A stretch of 64,000 nucleotides of DNA from Streptomyces sp. NBC_01723 (GCF_036246005.1 NZ_CP109171.1:6436001-6500000); one strand, 5' to 3'. Positions 27,635 to 37,556 are shown, numbered from the stretch's first letter. A program made the numbers and translations. Notes: a model not told the origin generated them from the sequence alone.

Positions 27635-27666
27635 GCGGTCGATCATTCGAAGATCGAACGGTTTCA

Positions 27667-27710
27667 CACTTTGTCGATACCCGGCCGAAAGTGGCCGTGT
27701 CGACAAAGTG
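27667..27710 (-). terminator. Terminator after the DUF3000 gene
   Basis: Perfect 11-bp arms CACTTTGTCGA / TCGACAAAGTG enclosing a second CGGCC/GGCCG stem. It lies 62 bases beyond the DUF3000 stop in the direction of transcription and upstream of whiI. Confidence 0.75.
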
Positions 27711-27771
27711 ACGGAACGTTTCCCGGCCGTGCGGAAGCCCCCTGGTGAAGAAGAAGGAAAGGAAGAGCGGG

Positions 27772-28449
27772 TCAGCGCGACTGCGGGCCGCGGCGCTGCG
27801 GCAGCGTGACGATCGACGCGTCGCCGGGCCCGGCCGGCGGCAGGCCCGCGACCTGCGCCAGCAGGTCGCACCACGAGGCGAGGTGCGCCGCGGTGTCCGG
27901 GACGCCGCCCAGGCCCTCGCGCGGCGTCCAGGACGCCCGGATCTCGATCTGCGAGGCCGCGGGGCGCGCCGAGAGCCCCCCGAAGTAGTGGGAGCTCGCG
28001 CGCGTGACGGTGCCGCTCGGCTCCCCGTAGGTGAGCCCGCGGGCCTGGAGCGCGCCGGTGAGCCAGGACCAGCACACGTCGGGCAGCAGCGGATCCGCGG
28101 CCATCTCCGGCTCCAGCTCGGCCCGGACCAGGGTCACCAGCCGGAAGGTCCCCCGCCAGGCGTCGTGCCCGGCCGGGTCGTGCAGCAGCACCAGCCGGCC
28201 GTCCGCCAGGTCCTCGTCGCCGTCGACGACCGCGGCCTCCAGCGCGTACGTGTGCGGGGCGAGCCGCTGGGGCGCGCGCGTCGGCTCCACCTCGATCTGC
28301 GGCCGCAGCCGCGCGGACCGCAGGGCCTCGACGGCGGCCGTGAAGGCCGGCGGTGCCGTACTCCCCTTGTGCCGGGCCTCCTCCTCGGTTCCCTTCGCCT
28401 CGTCCATTCCGCCAGCGCCGTCCGACAGTCGTCCCTGAGCCGCAGCCAT
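27772..28449 (-). CDS. DUF3000 family protein
   Basis: 225-residue soluble protein conserved in actinobacteria beside hemE, of unknown biochemical role. The core runs from [28 protein letters not shown] to the C-terminal [13 protein letters not shown]. The first 35 residues are hydrophilic and variable. ATG 28449 lacks a ribosome site, but TAGTGT lies seven bases upstream, so the message is probably leaderless; a second ATG, 18 codons in, is an alternative. Divergent from hemE across about 150 bases. No signal peptide or membrane helix. Confidence 0.85.
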   Translation of the reverse strand: MAAAQGRLSDGAGGMDEAKGTEEEARHKGSTAPPAFTAAVEALRSARLRPQIEVEPTRAPQRLAPHTYALEAAVVDGDEDLADGRLVLLHDPAGHDAWRGTFRLVTLVRAELEPEMAADPLLPDVCWSWLTGALQARGLTYGEPSGTVTRASSHYFGGLSARPAASQIEIRASWTPREGLGGVPDTAAHLASWCDLLAQVAGLPPAGPGDASIVTLPQRRGPQSR

Positions 28450-28456
28450 GCGGGGA

Positions 28457-28462
28457 ACACTA
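28457..28462 (-). promoter_or_regulatory. -10 element of a probably leaderless DUF3000 transcript
   Basis: TAGTGT on the minus strand, seven bases before ATG 28449, with no Shine-Dalgarno sequence in between. Confidence 0.4.
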
Positions 28463-28600
28463 AGCGGAACGGCGGCCCGGCGCAGGGAGGGACACCCGCG
28501 TGCGGACGCGATGTCCGGATCCCGCGGTACCCCGAGGGCGCGCGGGAGCCGCCCCACCCGCGGTCCGGGACCGTCCGTGCGCCGTGCGAGACTTGCCGGT

Positions 28601-29668
28601 GTGAGTGCCAACCAGAGCCCCGCGGGCCAGCCGCCGACCGCCACGTACGACTCCGCGTTCCTCAGGGCCTGCAGGCGCGAGCCGGTGCCGCACACCCCGG
28701 TGTGGTTCATGCGGCAGGCCGGGCGCTCGCTGCCGGAGTACCTCAAGGTGCGCGAGGGCATCCCGATGCTCGAGTCCTGCATGCGGCCGGAACTGGTCAC
28801 CGAGATCACCCTCCAGCCGGTCCGCCGGCACGGCGTGGACGCCGCCATCTACTTCAGCGACATCGTGGTCCCGCTCAAGGCCATCGGCATCGACCTCGAC
28901 ATCAAGCCGGGCGTCGGCCCGGTCATCGAGAACCCGATCCGCACCCGCGCCGACCTGGCGCGGCTGCGCGAGCTCACCCCCGAGGACGTCACCTACGTCA
29001 GCGAGGCCTTCGGCCTGCTCACCCGCGAGCTGGGCGCCACCCCGCTGATCGGCTTCGCCGGGGCGCCGTTCACCCTCGCGAGCTACCTCGTGGAGGGCGG
29101 CCCGTCCCGCAACCACGAGCACACCAAGGCGCTCATGTACGGCGACCCGCAGCTGTGGGCCGACCTCCTGGACCGGCTCGCCGGCATCACCGCAGCCTTC
29201 CTGAAGGTGCAGATCGAGGCGGGCGCGAGCGCCGTCCAGCTCTTCGACTCCTGGGTCGGCGCCCTCTCGCCCGCGGACTACCGCGCCTCGGTGCTGCCCG
29301 CCTCCCGCAAGGTCTTCGAGGCCGTCGCCGGGTACGGGGTGCCGCGCATCCACTTCGGCGTCGGCACCGGCGAACTCCTCGGCCTGATGGGCGAGGCCGG
29401 CGCGGACGTCGTCGGCGTCGACTGGCGCGTCCCGATGGACGAGGCGGCCCGCCGGGTCGGCCCCGGCAAGGCGCTCCAGGGCAACCTGGACCCCGCCGTC
29501 CTCTTCTCCACCCCGCAGGCCGTCGAGACCAAGGCCGGCGAGGTCCTGGACGCGGCGGCGGGTCTGGAGGGCCACGTCTTCAACCTCGGCCACGGCGTCC
29601 TGCCCACCACCGACCCGGACGCGCTGACCCGCCTCGTGGAGTACGTCCACACCCGCACCGCCCGCTGA
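28601..29668 (+). CDS. hemE: Uroporphyrinogen decarboxylase
   Basis: 355 residues, family length. Cytoplasmic enzyme that decarboxylates the four acetate side chains of uroporphyrinogen III to coproporphyrinogen III. It has the N-terminal signature [15 protein letters not shown] with substrate-binding Arg, YFSDIVVP with the catalytic Asp, [12 protein letters not shown] and the C-terminal NLGHGVLP. I chose GTG 28601 because the protein then starts SANQSPAG before the conserved core; the frame runs further upstream without a ribosome site. It supplies the coproporphyrin branch completed by cgoX and chdC 22 kb downstream. Its stop is only 7 bases from that of the convergent ABC permease gene. 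Confidence 0.95.
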   Translation: MSANQSPAGQPPTATYDSAFLRACRREPVPHTPVWFMRQAGRSLPEYLKVREGIPMLESCMRPELVTEITLQPVRRHGVDAAIYFSDIVVPLKAIGIDLDIKPGVGPVIENPIRTRADLARLRELTPEDVTYVSEAFGLLTRELGATPLIGFAGAPFTLASYLVEGGPSRNHEHTKALMYGDPQLWADLLDRLAGITAAFLKVQIEAGASAVQLFDSWVGALSPADYRASVLPASRKVFEAVAGYGVPRIHFGVGTGELLGLMGEAGADVVGVDWRVPMDEAARRVGPGKALQGNLDPAVLFSTPQAVETKAGEVLDAAAGLEGHVFNLGHGVLPTTDPDALTRLVEYVHTRTAR

Positions 29669-29675
29669 GCCCCGC

Positions 29676-30524
29676 TCACCCGTTGCGGGCGTACCAGGCC
29701 AGGCACCGCCGCCACAGCGCAAGCCCGGACACCAGCACCAGCAGGGCGACCAGCGGTGACAGGTACACCAGCGCGGGGGAGACCGGCACCGTGTCGGCGT
29801 GGCCGGTCAGCCACGCCGCCGGGTAGTACCCGGCGAACGCGATGGGCACCCCGAAGGTGAACGCGCCCTGGAGCGCCACCGGGAACACGCTCAGCGGGTA
29901 GTTGCCGAAGTTGCCCGCCGTGTTGTCCAGCCAGAAGAACAGGGACTCGCTGCCCCGGAACCTCAGCACCAGAGCGGCGATGTGCAGGTTGAGCCCCAGC
30001 TCGATCACGGTGGCGGCGACGACCGCCACCACCAGGAAGCCCAGCGCGGCCGGCGACCATGTCACGTCCAGCAGGGACAGGCAGACGCCGAGCGAGGCGC
30101 CGGCCACCACCAGGTCGCCCAGCGCGTTGACCGGCGCCTCGTAGGTGAAGACCTGGAGCAGCACCGGCGCCGGCCGGGTGCGGAAGGCCTCGAAGCGGCC
30201 CTCCCGCAGCAGGTGCGGGATCAGCCCGAGGTTGCCGAAGAACAGCATGTACAGGCCGTGCCCCAGCATGCGGATGCTGCTGATCAGCAGGATCTCGCCG
30301 AGGTCCCAGCCCGCCAGGGAGGGGAACCGGCTGAAGATCACCGCGGCGAAGAGCAGCACCGTGATCTGGAAGGTCACCCCGTTGGCGACGGCCATCGCGA
30401 AGTCCGCGCGGTTGGCGAGCTGGCTGCGCAGCCCGGCCCGCATGATCACGACGGCCAGCCGCAGCCGGCCCACCGGGTGCGCCCCGGACGCCGGGGCGGC
30501 GGTGTCGGAGGTCATCGGCGTCAC
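29676..30524 (-). CDS. ABC-2-type exporter permease (ABC2_membrane_6-like), second subunit
   Basis: About 280 residues with six predicted helices. It is related to the paired permeases found with multidrug/metabolite ABC-2 exporters: an amphipathic N-terminus, RSQLANRADFAMAVANG, GHGLYMLFFGNLGLIPHLLREGRFE and a C-terminal helix. GTG 30524 overlaps the preceding permease stop (GTGA); ATG 30515 is an equally possible start. Last gene of the long minus-strand operon. With the next permease and the ATPase it forms a complete exporter, probably for the cluster's product. Confidence 0.85.
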   Translation of the reverse strand: MTPMTSDTAAPASGAHPVGRLRLAVVIMRAGLRSQLANRADFAMAVANGVTFQITVLLFAAVIFSRFPSLAGWDLGEILLISSIRMLGHGLYMLFFGNLGLIPHLLREGRFEAFRTRPAPVLLQVFTYEAPVNALGDLVVAGASLGVCLSLLDVTWSPAALGFLVVAVVAATVIELGLNLHIAALVLRFRGSESLFFWLDNTAGNFGNYPLSVFPVALQGAFTFGVPIAFAGYYPAAWLTGHADTVPVSPALVYLSPLVALLVLVSGLALWRRCLAWYARNG

Positions 30525-31360
30525 CCGCCCAGGACGAGCAGTCGACGGGCGGCGCGCCGCCACATCACGCGGCTCAGCACGGCCAGCACCCCGCACCACA
30601 GGGCCCCTTCGGCCAGGTACGGCCAGCAGTCCGCCACGGTGATCCGCCCGGTGTAGAGGGAGACGGGCACGTTGATGGTCGCCGCGAAGGGCAGGTGCCC
30701 GGCGACGGAACGGAAGCCCTCCGGGAAGAACCAGAGCGGGATCAGCCCGCCCGACAGGAGCAGTTGGGCGAAGGCCACCAGCCGGTTCACGCCGAAGCTG
30801 GTGATGGTCCAGAAGCTGGTCAGGTCGACCAGCAGACCGATCTGGTAGAAGACGACCTGCCCGAGGCCGTAGGCGAGCACCGTCACCGAGGCGGCGGCCG
30901 GGGACGGCGGCAGTGCGACCAGTTGGCAGGCCACGCCCACCGCCAGGCCGACGAGCAGCCAGACCGTGGCGTACAGGCTCTCCCCGAGGCCGCGCCAGGC
31001 GCAGTAGCGGCGGGCGGAGAGCGGCCGGACGAACCAGAACACCACCGAGCCGTCGCGGATCTTGCTCTGCGCGGTCTCCTGCGAGGCCCCCTCCATGATG
31101 ACCCGGCCGGTGCCCATCAGCGTGGCCAGCACCGAGTAGGTGATGGCCTGGTCGACGTCGAGGCCGACCACCGCGCCGCCGCTCTCCCGGTACAGCGCCC
31201 GCCACAGCAGCACGTACAGGAACACCTGGGTGACGATGACGAAGGCGGTGGCCACCAGGCGCGGCCGGTAGGCCCACTCGGTGCGCGGTACCAGGGTGAC
31301 GAGCCGGTGGGCGCGCGAGGGCGGCCGCGGAGCCGGGCCGGGCCTGTCGAGGACACTCAT
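30521..31360 (-). CDS. ABC-2-type exporter permease, first subunit
   Basis: 279 residues with six predicted helices. It has RLVATAFVIVTQVFLYVLLWRALY for helix 1, SKIRDGSVVFWFVRPLSARRYCAWRGLGESL as the cytoplasmic coupling loop, and a hydrophobic C-terminal half. ATG 31360 overlaps the ATPase stop (ATGA). The two permeases differ strongly, so they form a heterodimer. Substrate unknown; context suggests an amine- or sugar-bearing metabolite. Confidence 0.85.
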   Translation of the reverse strand: MSVLDRPGPAPRPPSRAHRLVTLVPRTEWAYRPRLVATAFVIVTQVFLYVLLWRALYRESGGAVVGLDVDQAITYSVLATLMGTGRVIMEGASQETAQSKIRDGSVVFWFVRPLSARRYCAWRGLGESLYATVWLLVGLAVGVACQLVALPPSPAAASVTVLAYGLGQVVFYQIGLLVDLTSFWTITSFGVNRLVAFAQLLLSGGLIPLWFFPEGFRSVAGHLPFAATINVPVSLYTGRITVADCWPYLAEGALWCGVLAVLSRVMWRRAARRLLVLGG

Positions 31361-32382
31361 CCACCCGCCCCCGGTGCCGCGGCCCGCTGCCGTCGCGCGT
31401 CACCGTGCAGGGCCCGCAGGACGTCCTCCGCCGTCGCCCCCTCGTACCGCACCGACCGGACCGGATGGGCGGCGAGGAGTTCGGCGGTCACCCGTGCCCG
31501 GTCCGCGCCCGGCAGCGGCCTGACCCGCACGCTCGGCCCCTCCGCGGAGACCACCTCGGCGGTCAGCAGGTCGAGCGGTGGCGGCGGAGTCTCGAACTCG
31601 ACCAGGAAGACCGACTCCGCCCCGGCGACGCTCAGCCGTTCGCGGGGCCCGTCGTGGACGACCCGGCCGCGGTCGATGACGACGATGCGGCGGCACAGGG
31701 CCTCCACCTCCGCCATGTCGTGCGTCGTCAGCACCACGCAGTGGTCCCCGGTGGCGGCCAGCCGCGACAACAGCTCCCGCACCTGGTCCTTCACCAGCAC
31801 GTCCAGGCCGATGGTGGGTTCGTCCAGGAAGAGCACCCGCGGCCGGTGCAGCAGCGCCGCGGCCAGATCGCAGCGCACCCGCTGACCGAGCGACAGGAAA
31901 CGCACCGGCGTCGCCCAGAAGTCCGACAGCGAGAGCACGTCGTCGAGTTCGGCGAGCGCGCCGCGCCAGGCGTCCTGGGGCAGGCCGTGGATGTCGCGCA
32001 GGATGGAGAAGGAGTCCCGGGCGGGCAGGTCCCACCACAGCTGGGTGCGCTGCCCGAAGGTGACGCCCATGTTCCGGGCGTTGGCCTCCCGGTCGGCGTA
32101 CGGATCGAGTCCGCACACCCGGACGGTGCCCTCCTCCGGGAGCAGCAGGCCCGTCATCAGTTTGATGAGGGTGGACTTGCCGGCGCCGTTCTGTCCGAGC
32201 AGCCCGACGAACTCCCCCCGCCCGATGCGCAGTTCCACGTCGCTGAGGGCGACCGCGCGGGAAGCACGCCGCCGGCGGAAGGGCCGGCGGACGCTCCAGG
32301 CGTCGGACCGGTCCCAGGTGCGGAAGGTCTTGGTGACGCCCTCCACGTCGATGACGGGCTCCGCGAGCCCGGGAGCGCTCAC
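31357..32382 (-). CDS. ABC exporter ATPase
   Basis: 341 residues. Walker A GQNGAGKSTLIKLM, signature FLSLGQRVRCDLAAALLHRP (LSLGQ in place of the usual LSGGQ, as in this exporter subfamily), Walker B VLFLDEPTIGLD and H-loop THDMAEVEAL. A C-terminal 80-residue extension follows the core. GTG 32382 overlaps the upstream gene's stop (GTGA). Energises the two ABC-2 permeases encoded next in the operon. Confidence 0.9.
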   Translation of the reverse strand: MSAPGLAEPVIDVEGVTKTFRTWDRSDAWSVRRPFRRRRASRAVALSDVELRIGRGEFVGLLGQNGAGKSTLIKLMTGLLLPEEGTVRVCGLDPYADREANARNMGVTFGQRTQLWWDLPARDSFSILRDIHGLPQDAWRGALAELDDVLSLSDFWATPVRFLSLGQRVRCDLAAALLHRPRVLFLDEPTIGLDVLVKDQVRELLSRLAATGDHCVVLTTHDMAEVEALCRRIVVIDRGRVVHDGPRERLSVAGAESVFLVEFETPPPPLDLLTAEVVSAEGPSVRVRPLPGADRARVTAELLAAHPVRSVRYEGATAEDVLRALHGDARRQRAAAPGAGG

Positions 32383-33476
32383 GAGCCGCTCCCCGCCGCC
32401 TCCGCGTCCGCCGCGCCCCCCAGCACGGCCGCCGCCACCAGCGGGTACAGCAGCTCGCCCACCGCCGCCAGCCATTGCACCGGCACGACCCTGCGCAGCG
32501 CCCCCGGCGCCAGCGTGGCCAGCGCCTCCCGGGCCGCCGGACGGCCGAGGTCGGGGAATCCGCCGAGGTCCCGGGTCACCACGCCCAGCGCGTAGGCGGT
32601 GGTCCACACCTCGGAGAGCAGTACGTCGCTGACCCGGTCGTGGATCAACTCGCGGTGCGGGACGCTCTCCAGCGCCGTCCGCAGCGACGCCACGACCCGC
32701 TCCCGCCCGATGCCCCGCTCCAGCAGCGCCTCCTCGGCCGGCACCCGGCGCCAGCCGTCCGGACTCGCCGGGTCGCGCAGGTAGACCACGGCCAGCTGCT
32801 CCCACCAGCAGAAGTACGGCACCGCGCGCATCGCGGGCAGCACGGAGCCCTCCGGGTCGCCGGCGGGGGCGAGGCAGGCGGCGCTGCGCGGGCCCATCAC
32901 GTCGTTGCCGACGAGGCTCGGCGGGTTGGCGTGGTCGACCGGGCCGGCCACCGGGACGACCCGGCCGACGTCGTGCAGGTAGTCGAGCAGGGTGACGTCG
33001 TCGGTCGCGTCGGGTGCGGCCTTCGCGGCGGCGTACTCCTCGAACCCCCGGGCCAGTGCGGCGGGCAGCACCAGCGCGACGGACGGGAGGTAGTCGTCCA
33101 CCACGGGCGCCCAGGCGTGGCCGAGCAGCGCCGCGGCACGGACCGCGTTGGCGGTGCGCGAACCCCACTCGGTGAACAGGCTGACGGAGTCCCCCGGCCG
33201 GGCGGCGGCCAGCGCGGCGACGGTGTCCGCGAAGTCCGGGGAGAGCACCGCGTCGTCCTGGAGCACCAGGTGGTGCGTGGCGTCGGCGGCCACGGACCGC
33301 CAGGCCAGGCGCGCGGTGCGCAGGGCGGACGGCGGACCCTGCGGCTCCGGGTCGGTGACGACCCGCGCGGCGAGCGCGGGGTGCGCCTCGCCCAGCGCCT
33401 CGGCCGCGGCCCGCCGGCGCGGGTGGGCCATGATCACGGTGGACAGGCGGAGGTCGGAACGGTGCGGTGTCGTCAT
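32379..33476 (-). CDS. GT25-like glycosyltransferase
   Basis: 365 residues. The N-terminal half resembles family-25 (LPS/procollagen-type) galactosyl/glucosyltransferases: LSTVIMAHPRRRAAAEAL, then HLVLQDDAVLSPDF with the metal-binding DDA, and a DDVTLLDYL acidic motif. The C-terminal 150 residues contain PYFCWWEQLAVVYLRDP and are not assigned. No signal peptide or membrane helix. ATG 33476 has only a weak GAGA site. A 114-base G-rich gap separates it from the preceding GT2 gene. It is coupled to the exporter ATPase by a 4-base overlap, tying glycosylation to export. Family assignment is moderate. Confidence 0.65.
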   Translation of the reverse strand: MTTPHRSDLRLSTVIMAHPRRRAAAEALGEAHPALAARVVTDPEPQGPPSALRTARLAWRSVAADATHHLVLQDDAVLSPDFADTVAALAAARPGDSVSLFTEWGSRTANAVRAAALLGHAWAPVVDDYLPSVALVLPAALARGFEEYAAAKAAPDATDDVTLLDYLHDVGRVVPVAGPVDHANPPSLVGNDVMGPRSAACLAPAGDPEGSVLPAMRAVPYFCWWEQLAVVYLRDPASPDGWRRVPAEEALLERGIGRERVVASLRTALESVPHRELIHDRVSDVLLSEVWTTAYALGVVTRDLGGFPDLGRPAAREALATLAPGALRRVVPVQWLAAVGELLYPLVAAAVLGGAADAEAAGSGS

Positions 33477-33590
33477 TCTCGGGTCTTTCTCGCGGGGCTT
33501 CGGGGGACGGGGGAGGTCGGGGACGAAGGGGCGGACGGGTCGGTCGTGCGGCGGGAGCCGTGGGCCGCGGCCCGGACGGGGGGGCGGCGG

Positions 33591-35144
33591 TCACCGCTCC
33601 GTCTTGCCGAGCACCGGCGGCCCGCCGCGCAGGACGCGGGCCAGGTGCCGGACCGGCCCCGCCCAGTGCAGGAGCGGCTGGGCGAGGAACGCGAGCACGA
33701 GTACGGGGACGCGGACGGGGGCCGCCGGTCCGCCGGGTGGTTCGGCGCGGGCGTCGGCCCCCCGGTGCGCGGCCAGCCAGCGCCGGGCCCGCCGCACGCA
33801 CCACCAGGCGTGCAGCAGTGTGTAGGCGCAGGCCGCGAACGCCCAGGCCAGCAGCGGACCGTGGGCGCCGCGCGCGACCAGGGTGCCCAGCGCCGCGAGC
33901 ACGACGGCGGGACCGGCGAACCACCACAGCGTGTCCAGCCCTTCCTTGACCAGCACCACGGTGTTGCGGAGCCGGAAGGCGCGCAGGACCGGATCGGTCA
34001 GCAGTCGCCGGCACCCGGCGAGCGAGCCGTGCGCCACCAGCGCGTACGCCTTGCCGAGCGCCGCCGTACCGGAGTACCGGTCGACCAGGTTGAACACGGG
34101 CAGCACCTCCATCACCGCGCCGGCGGAGGAGAGTTTGTAGCCGACGAGGAGATCGTCGACGGGCTCCTCGTACATGCCGATGGACACCAGGGTGTCGTGC
34201 CGGACGAACAGTCCGGCCCCGACGCCGTACACCACCGGCTCGGCCACGGCCGTCACGCCCGCCGGCAGCCGTGCGGCCCGGATGCGGCGCCGGGCCAGGA
34301 GGCGGTGGGCCTCGACGCCCGCCCGGCGGCGCAGGTCGGCCAGGGCGTGGGCGCGCAACAGCACGTCCGCGCCGCCGGGGCGGGCCGCGTGCGGGCGGCG
34401 CAGCTGGAGCGGGAGCTGCTGGACCAGGTCGGGCGCGGGGCCGCCGCCGTCCGGGGAGACGGCGGCGGCGAGGTGCGTCAGGGTGTCCAGATCGGGCTGC
34501 GAGTCGGCGTCGTAGAGCCCGACATAGGTGAACGAGGGCGCGGCGTCCGGCGGCAGCAGCTCCGGCAACCGCTCCACCGCGTGCACGAGCTGGCTGCTCT
34601 TGGCGCCCTCGTCCGGGTAGTGCAGGTGGTGCAGGCTCACGCCCGGATGTTCCGCCGCGACCTCAGGCAGCAGCGCGCCGGCGACCTCGCGGGTGGTGGG
34701 GACGGCGTCGAGTTCGGCCCGCAGGGTGCCCGCCGGGTCGGCGGAGGCGCGGGTGCGCTCCGCCGTCCGGGCCGCCAGGCCGGAGGGCACCACACCGGCC
34801 AGCACGGCCGCGTCCCGGGCGCCGCCGGCGACGAGGGCCGCCGCGAGGGCGGGCAGCCGGTCCACCACCGCCCGCCGCTCCCGCTCCTCGCGCTCCGTGG
34901 TGACGACGACCACGTGCAACAGGCCCGGGGGATACGGCAGTCCGGCCGCCGCCCGCACCACCTCGCCCAGCAGCTCCTGTTCGCGCAGCGCCGGCACTAG
35001 CAGCACGACGTGCGGCGCGCTGTCCGGCGCCACCGCGTGCCCACGCCGCCGGTCCAGGACACGGGCCGCGAGGGCCGCGCGGACGCTCAGCAGCACGCCC
35101 CACAGCAGTACCCCCCACAGCACGGCCAGGGCTGTCACGGTCAT
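33591..35144 (-). CDS. Membrane GT2 glycosyltransferase
   Basis: 517 residues. An N-terminal membrane helix is followed by VVLLVPALREQELL, YPDEGAKSSQLVHAV and GLYDADSQPDLD, which is a GT2 core with donor-binding and DxD motifs. VGAGLFVRHDTLVSIG and the VDDLLVGYKLS acceptor-site region follow, then three to four C-terminal helices. This layout is that of processive or lipid-linked transferases working at the membrane. ATG 35144 overlaps the decarboxylase stop (ATGA). It probably adds a sugar to, or polymerises, the product before export. Confidence 0.8.
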   Translation of the reverse strand: MTVTALAVLWGVLLWGVLLSVRAALAARVLDRRRGHAVAPDSAPHVVLLVPALREQELLGEVVRAAAGLPYPPGLLHVVVVTTEREERERRAVVDRLPALAAALVAGGARDAAVLAGVVPSGLAARTAERTRASADPAGTLRAELDAVPTTREVAGALLPEVAAEHPGVSLHHLHYPDEGAKSSQLVHAVERLPELLPPDAAPSFTYVGLYDADSQPDLDTLTHLAAAVSPDGGGPAPDLVQQLPLQLRRPHAARPGGADVLLRAHALADLRRRAGVEAHRLLARRRIRAARLPAGVTAVAEPVVYGVGAGLFVRHDTLVSIGMYEEPVDDLLVGYKLSSAGAVMEVLPVFNLVDRYSGTAALGKAYALVAHGSLAGCRRLLTDPVLRAFRLRNTVVLVKEGLDTLWWFAGPAVVLAALGTLVARGAHGPLLAWAFAACAYTLLHAWWCVRRARRWLAAHRGADARAEPPGGPAAPVRVPVLVLAFLAQPLLHWAGPVRHLARVLRGGPPVLGKTER

Positions 35145-37555
35145 GCCGGCTCCGTTCCGCCGGCCGCGCCGTCCGGCACGGACAGCCGCCGGTGTCCCTC
35201 GCGGGCGAGCGCGGCCTCGCGCAGGGAGGCGAGCCGCGGGTGCAGTCGCCCGGCCCATCCCACCACCTCGGAGGGGGTGAGTGCTTCCGGGTCGCCCACG
35301 GGGATGCCCGGCAGCAGAGCGGGCAGCCGCGCGCCGAGCCCGAGCGGCACGGTGAAGGCGGCGCCGCCCTCTCCGCCGACCGCCGCCAGCTCCACGCGCA
35401 GGGCGCCTTCGGCGACGGACGCCGTCACCCGGACCAGGTCCAGCAGCGCCGACCGGGCGAGCAACGGCCCCTCGGGACCGGCCGGCCACCGCTGCGCGTA
35501 CGCCCGGCCCACCGTCAGGTCGACGACCGTGTCGAAGAAGCGGTTGGGGAACCGGCGGTACTGTCCGCGCAGCAGATGGCGGCGGCGCGGCAGCGCGGGA
35601 TCCGCGTGCCGGGCCACCCGGGTGATCCGGGGGACGGCCGCGTCGTCCGTCAGCCGCACCCGCAGCTCGAGTGACGTGTCCAGGGAGAAGGAGTAGTCGT
35701 TCCCGTCGCGGCGCACGCTGCGCGCGTCCTTGCCGATCTTCACCACGACGTGGTCGGCGAAGACCTGCACCTCGTCGTTGTACCGGCGGTCGCCGTACTT
35801 GTACTCGACGGACCGGAAGGCGCCGTCCGCGTGGAAGTTGGCGAGGACCACGGGCCGGTCCGGGGTGCGCGGCTCGGGACCGAAGACGGCGAAGTGGGCC
35901 GCTCCCACCAGCGAGAGCTTCTGCTGGTTGCGGTCGAGGACCTCCAGCGAGTACCGATCGGGGTCGGTCACCCCGAACAGCTCGTTCGCGAACGGCGCCG
36001 CCAGGTCGGGCGCGTAGACGTACAGGCCGGTACGGCCGCCGTCCTCACCGGTCCACGGGCGGGCGGCCAGCTCCTCCCCGAGACCGGCCCGGTCCTGGAA
36101 GGTGTGGAAGGAGTAGGCGTGCGGATGGTCGTCCGGGTCGCGGCGGCCCGGCGGATGCACCACGAGGTGCCGCAGGCACACGCTGCTGCGCCGCAGGTCC
36201 CGCAACTCGCCCGCGGGGTTCGCCGGCGCGGCGGGGACCTCCCGCCGGGGCACGCGCGCCGCGCCCGCGAGGGCGGCGGCGAGCGCGGCGCCGAAGCCGT
36301 CCACGTGGGCCGGGGTCAGGTGGGGCATGGCGTAGAAGTGGTGGAACAGCCGCTCTCCGGCCGAGCCGTCCGGCGCCGTCCACGGGAGGGTGTTGCCCAC
36401 CAGGCGGTAGCGCTCGGCGAGTTCGGCGGGCAGCCTGCCCTCCCCGTGCGAGAAACCGGCGACGACCACCGTGTTGCCGGGGGAGGGCAGCACCACCGCG
36501 TCGGGGTCGGCGGCACGGATCGCGTCGGCGAGCCGGTCGCGCACGCCCAGGCAGTCGCGGAACACCTCGCGGTAGCCGTCCGCGGCCAGCCCGAAGACCA
36601 GTGACCACAGGGCCGCGGCCATCGCCCCGGAGCGCGACCCGCTGATCGTCTCGTCGACGAAGCCGGACATCGGGGCCGGCACCGCGCCGTGCCCGAGCAG
36701 CCCCTTGCGGCACAGGAAGACCCCGCAGCTGTACGGCATCAGCCCGGACTTGTGCGGGTCGAGCACGACCGAGTGGACGTACGGGTTGCGGAAGTCGAAG
36801 GGCACCTCGGGCGCGGTGAACGGCAGGATCATGCCGCCGTGCGCGGCGTCCACGTGGTGGAAGACGCTCAGGTTCCCGCCGCCGGCCGCCCGCCGGGCCA
36901 GTACGGCGGAGATGGCGTCCACCGGGTCGACCAGGCCGGTGTTGTAGTACCCGGCGGTGGACACGACGACGACTCCGGTACGGGCGCCCGGCCCGGTCTC
37001 CTCGGCCAGGGCGTCCAGCGCGGCGTCCACGGCCTCCGCCTCCAGCAGCCAGGAGGGCCCGGCCGGGCACGGCCGCAGCTCCAGGTCGAGGATCTCGGCG
37101 GCCTTGGCCACGGAGTGGTGGGTGAGCGCCGACGCGAGGACGACGACCCGTCCGGCGCCCGCCGCGCGCAGGGCGTTGCGGCCGATGCGCAGGCCCGCGA
37201 GGGTGCCCTCGTTGGCGCCTCCGGTGAGGTAGCCGTCGGCGGCGTCGGCGTGCAGCAGCCCGGCGAGCGCGAGGACCGCCTCGCGTTCCAGGCGCCGGGT
37301 GCCGCGGACGCCGTCGCCGAAGCGGGTGTGGACGCCCACGTTGTTGGGATTGCGTTCGGCGAAGCGCCCGAACGCGTCCAGGGCCAGGGCGTGCGGCGCC
37401 GTCATGGCGAACCCCAGCCGCACCGGGTCGTCCGGGGAGTGCCAGCCGGGCACCTCGGCCAGGCGCTCGTCCAGCACCCGCGCCAGCTCGGCACCGGACA
37501 GCGGGACGTCCGGGAAGGCGTCGGTCTCGGTCGAACCGTCCTCCAGGTCGGCCAC
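35141..37555 (-). CDS. Group II PLP-dependent decarboxylase fused to an unknown C-terminal domain
   Basis: 804 residues. Residues about 40-430 are a fold-I amino-acid decarboxylase of the glutamate/tyrosine/aromatic type: His147 in THHSVAKAA stacks on PLP, Asp236 in HHVDAAHGG binds the pyridine nitrogen, and Lys269 in DPHKSG is the Schiff-base lysine. The remaining 370 residues match no family I know. They are rich in beta-type segments (VEYKYGDRRYNDEVQVFADHVVVKIG; RRRHLLRGQYRRFPNRFFD). Stand-alone decarboxylases are 450-500 residues, so this is a fusion. GTG 37555 starts one base after the methyltransferase stop, with GGAGGA about seven bases upstream. Substrate unknown; it would yield an amine. 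Confidence 0.85.
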   Translation of the reverse strand: MADLEDGSTETDAFPDVPLSGAELARVLDERLAEVPGWHSPDDPVRLGFAMTAPHALALDAFGRFAERNPNNVGVHTRFGDGVRGTRRLEREAVLALAGLLHADAADGYLTGGANEGTLAGLRIGRNALRAAGAGRVVVLASALTHHSVAKAAEILDLELRPCPAGPSWLLEAEAVDAALDALAEETGPGARTGVVVVSTAGYYNTGLVDPVDAISAVLARRAAGGGNLSVFHHVDAAHGGMILPFTAPEVPFDFRNPYVHSVVLDPHKSGLMPYSCGVFLCRKGLLGHGAVPAPMSGFVDETISGSRSGAMAAALWSLVFGLAADGYREVFRDCLGVRDRLADAIRAADPDAVVLPSPGNTVVVAGFSHGEGRLPAELAERYRLVGNTLPWTAPDGSAGERLFHHFYAMPHLTPAHVDGFGAALAAALAGAARVPRREVPAAPANPAGELRDLRRSSVCLRHLVVHPPGRRDPDDHPHAYSFHTFQDRAGLGEELAARPWTGEDGGRTGLYVYAPDLAAPFANELFGVTDPDRYSLEVLDRNQQKLSLVGAAHFAVFGPEPRTPDRPVVLANFHADGAFRSVEYKYGDRRYNDEVQVFADHVVVKIGKDARSVRRDGNDYSFSLDTSLELRVRLTDDAAVPRITRVARHADPALPRRRHLLRGQYRRFPNRFFDTVVDLTVGRAYAQRWPAGPEGPLLARSALLDLVRVTASVAEGALRVELAAVGGEGGAAFTVPLGLGARLPALLPGIPVGDPEALTPSEVVGWAGRLHPRLASLREAALAREGHRRLSVPDGAAGGTEPA

Positions 37556-37556
37556 G

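Noticed and set aside
31357..32382. LSLGQ in the ABC signature considered as a broken motif
   Set aside because: The variation is normal for this exporter subfamily, and Walker A, Walker B and the H-loop are intact.
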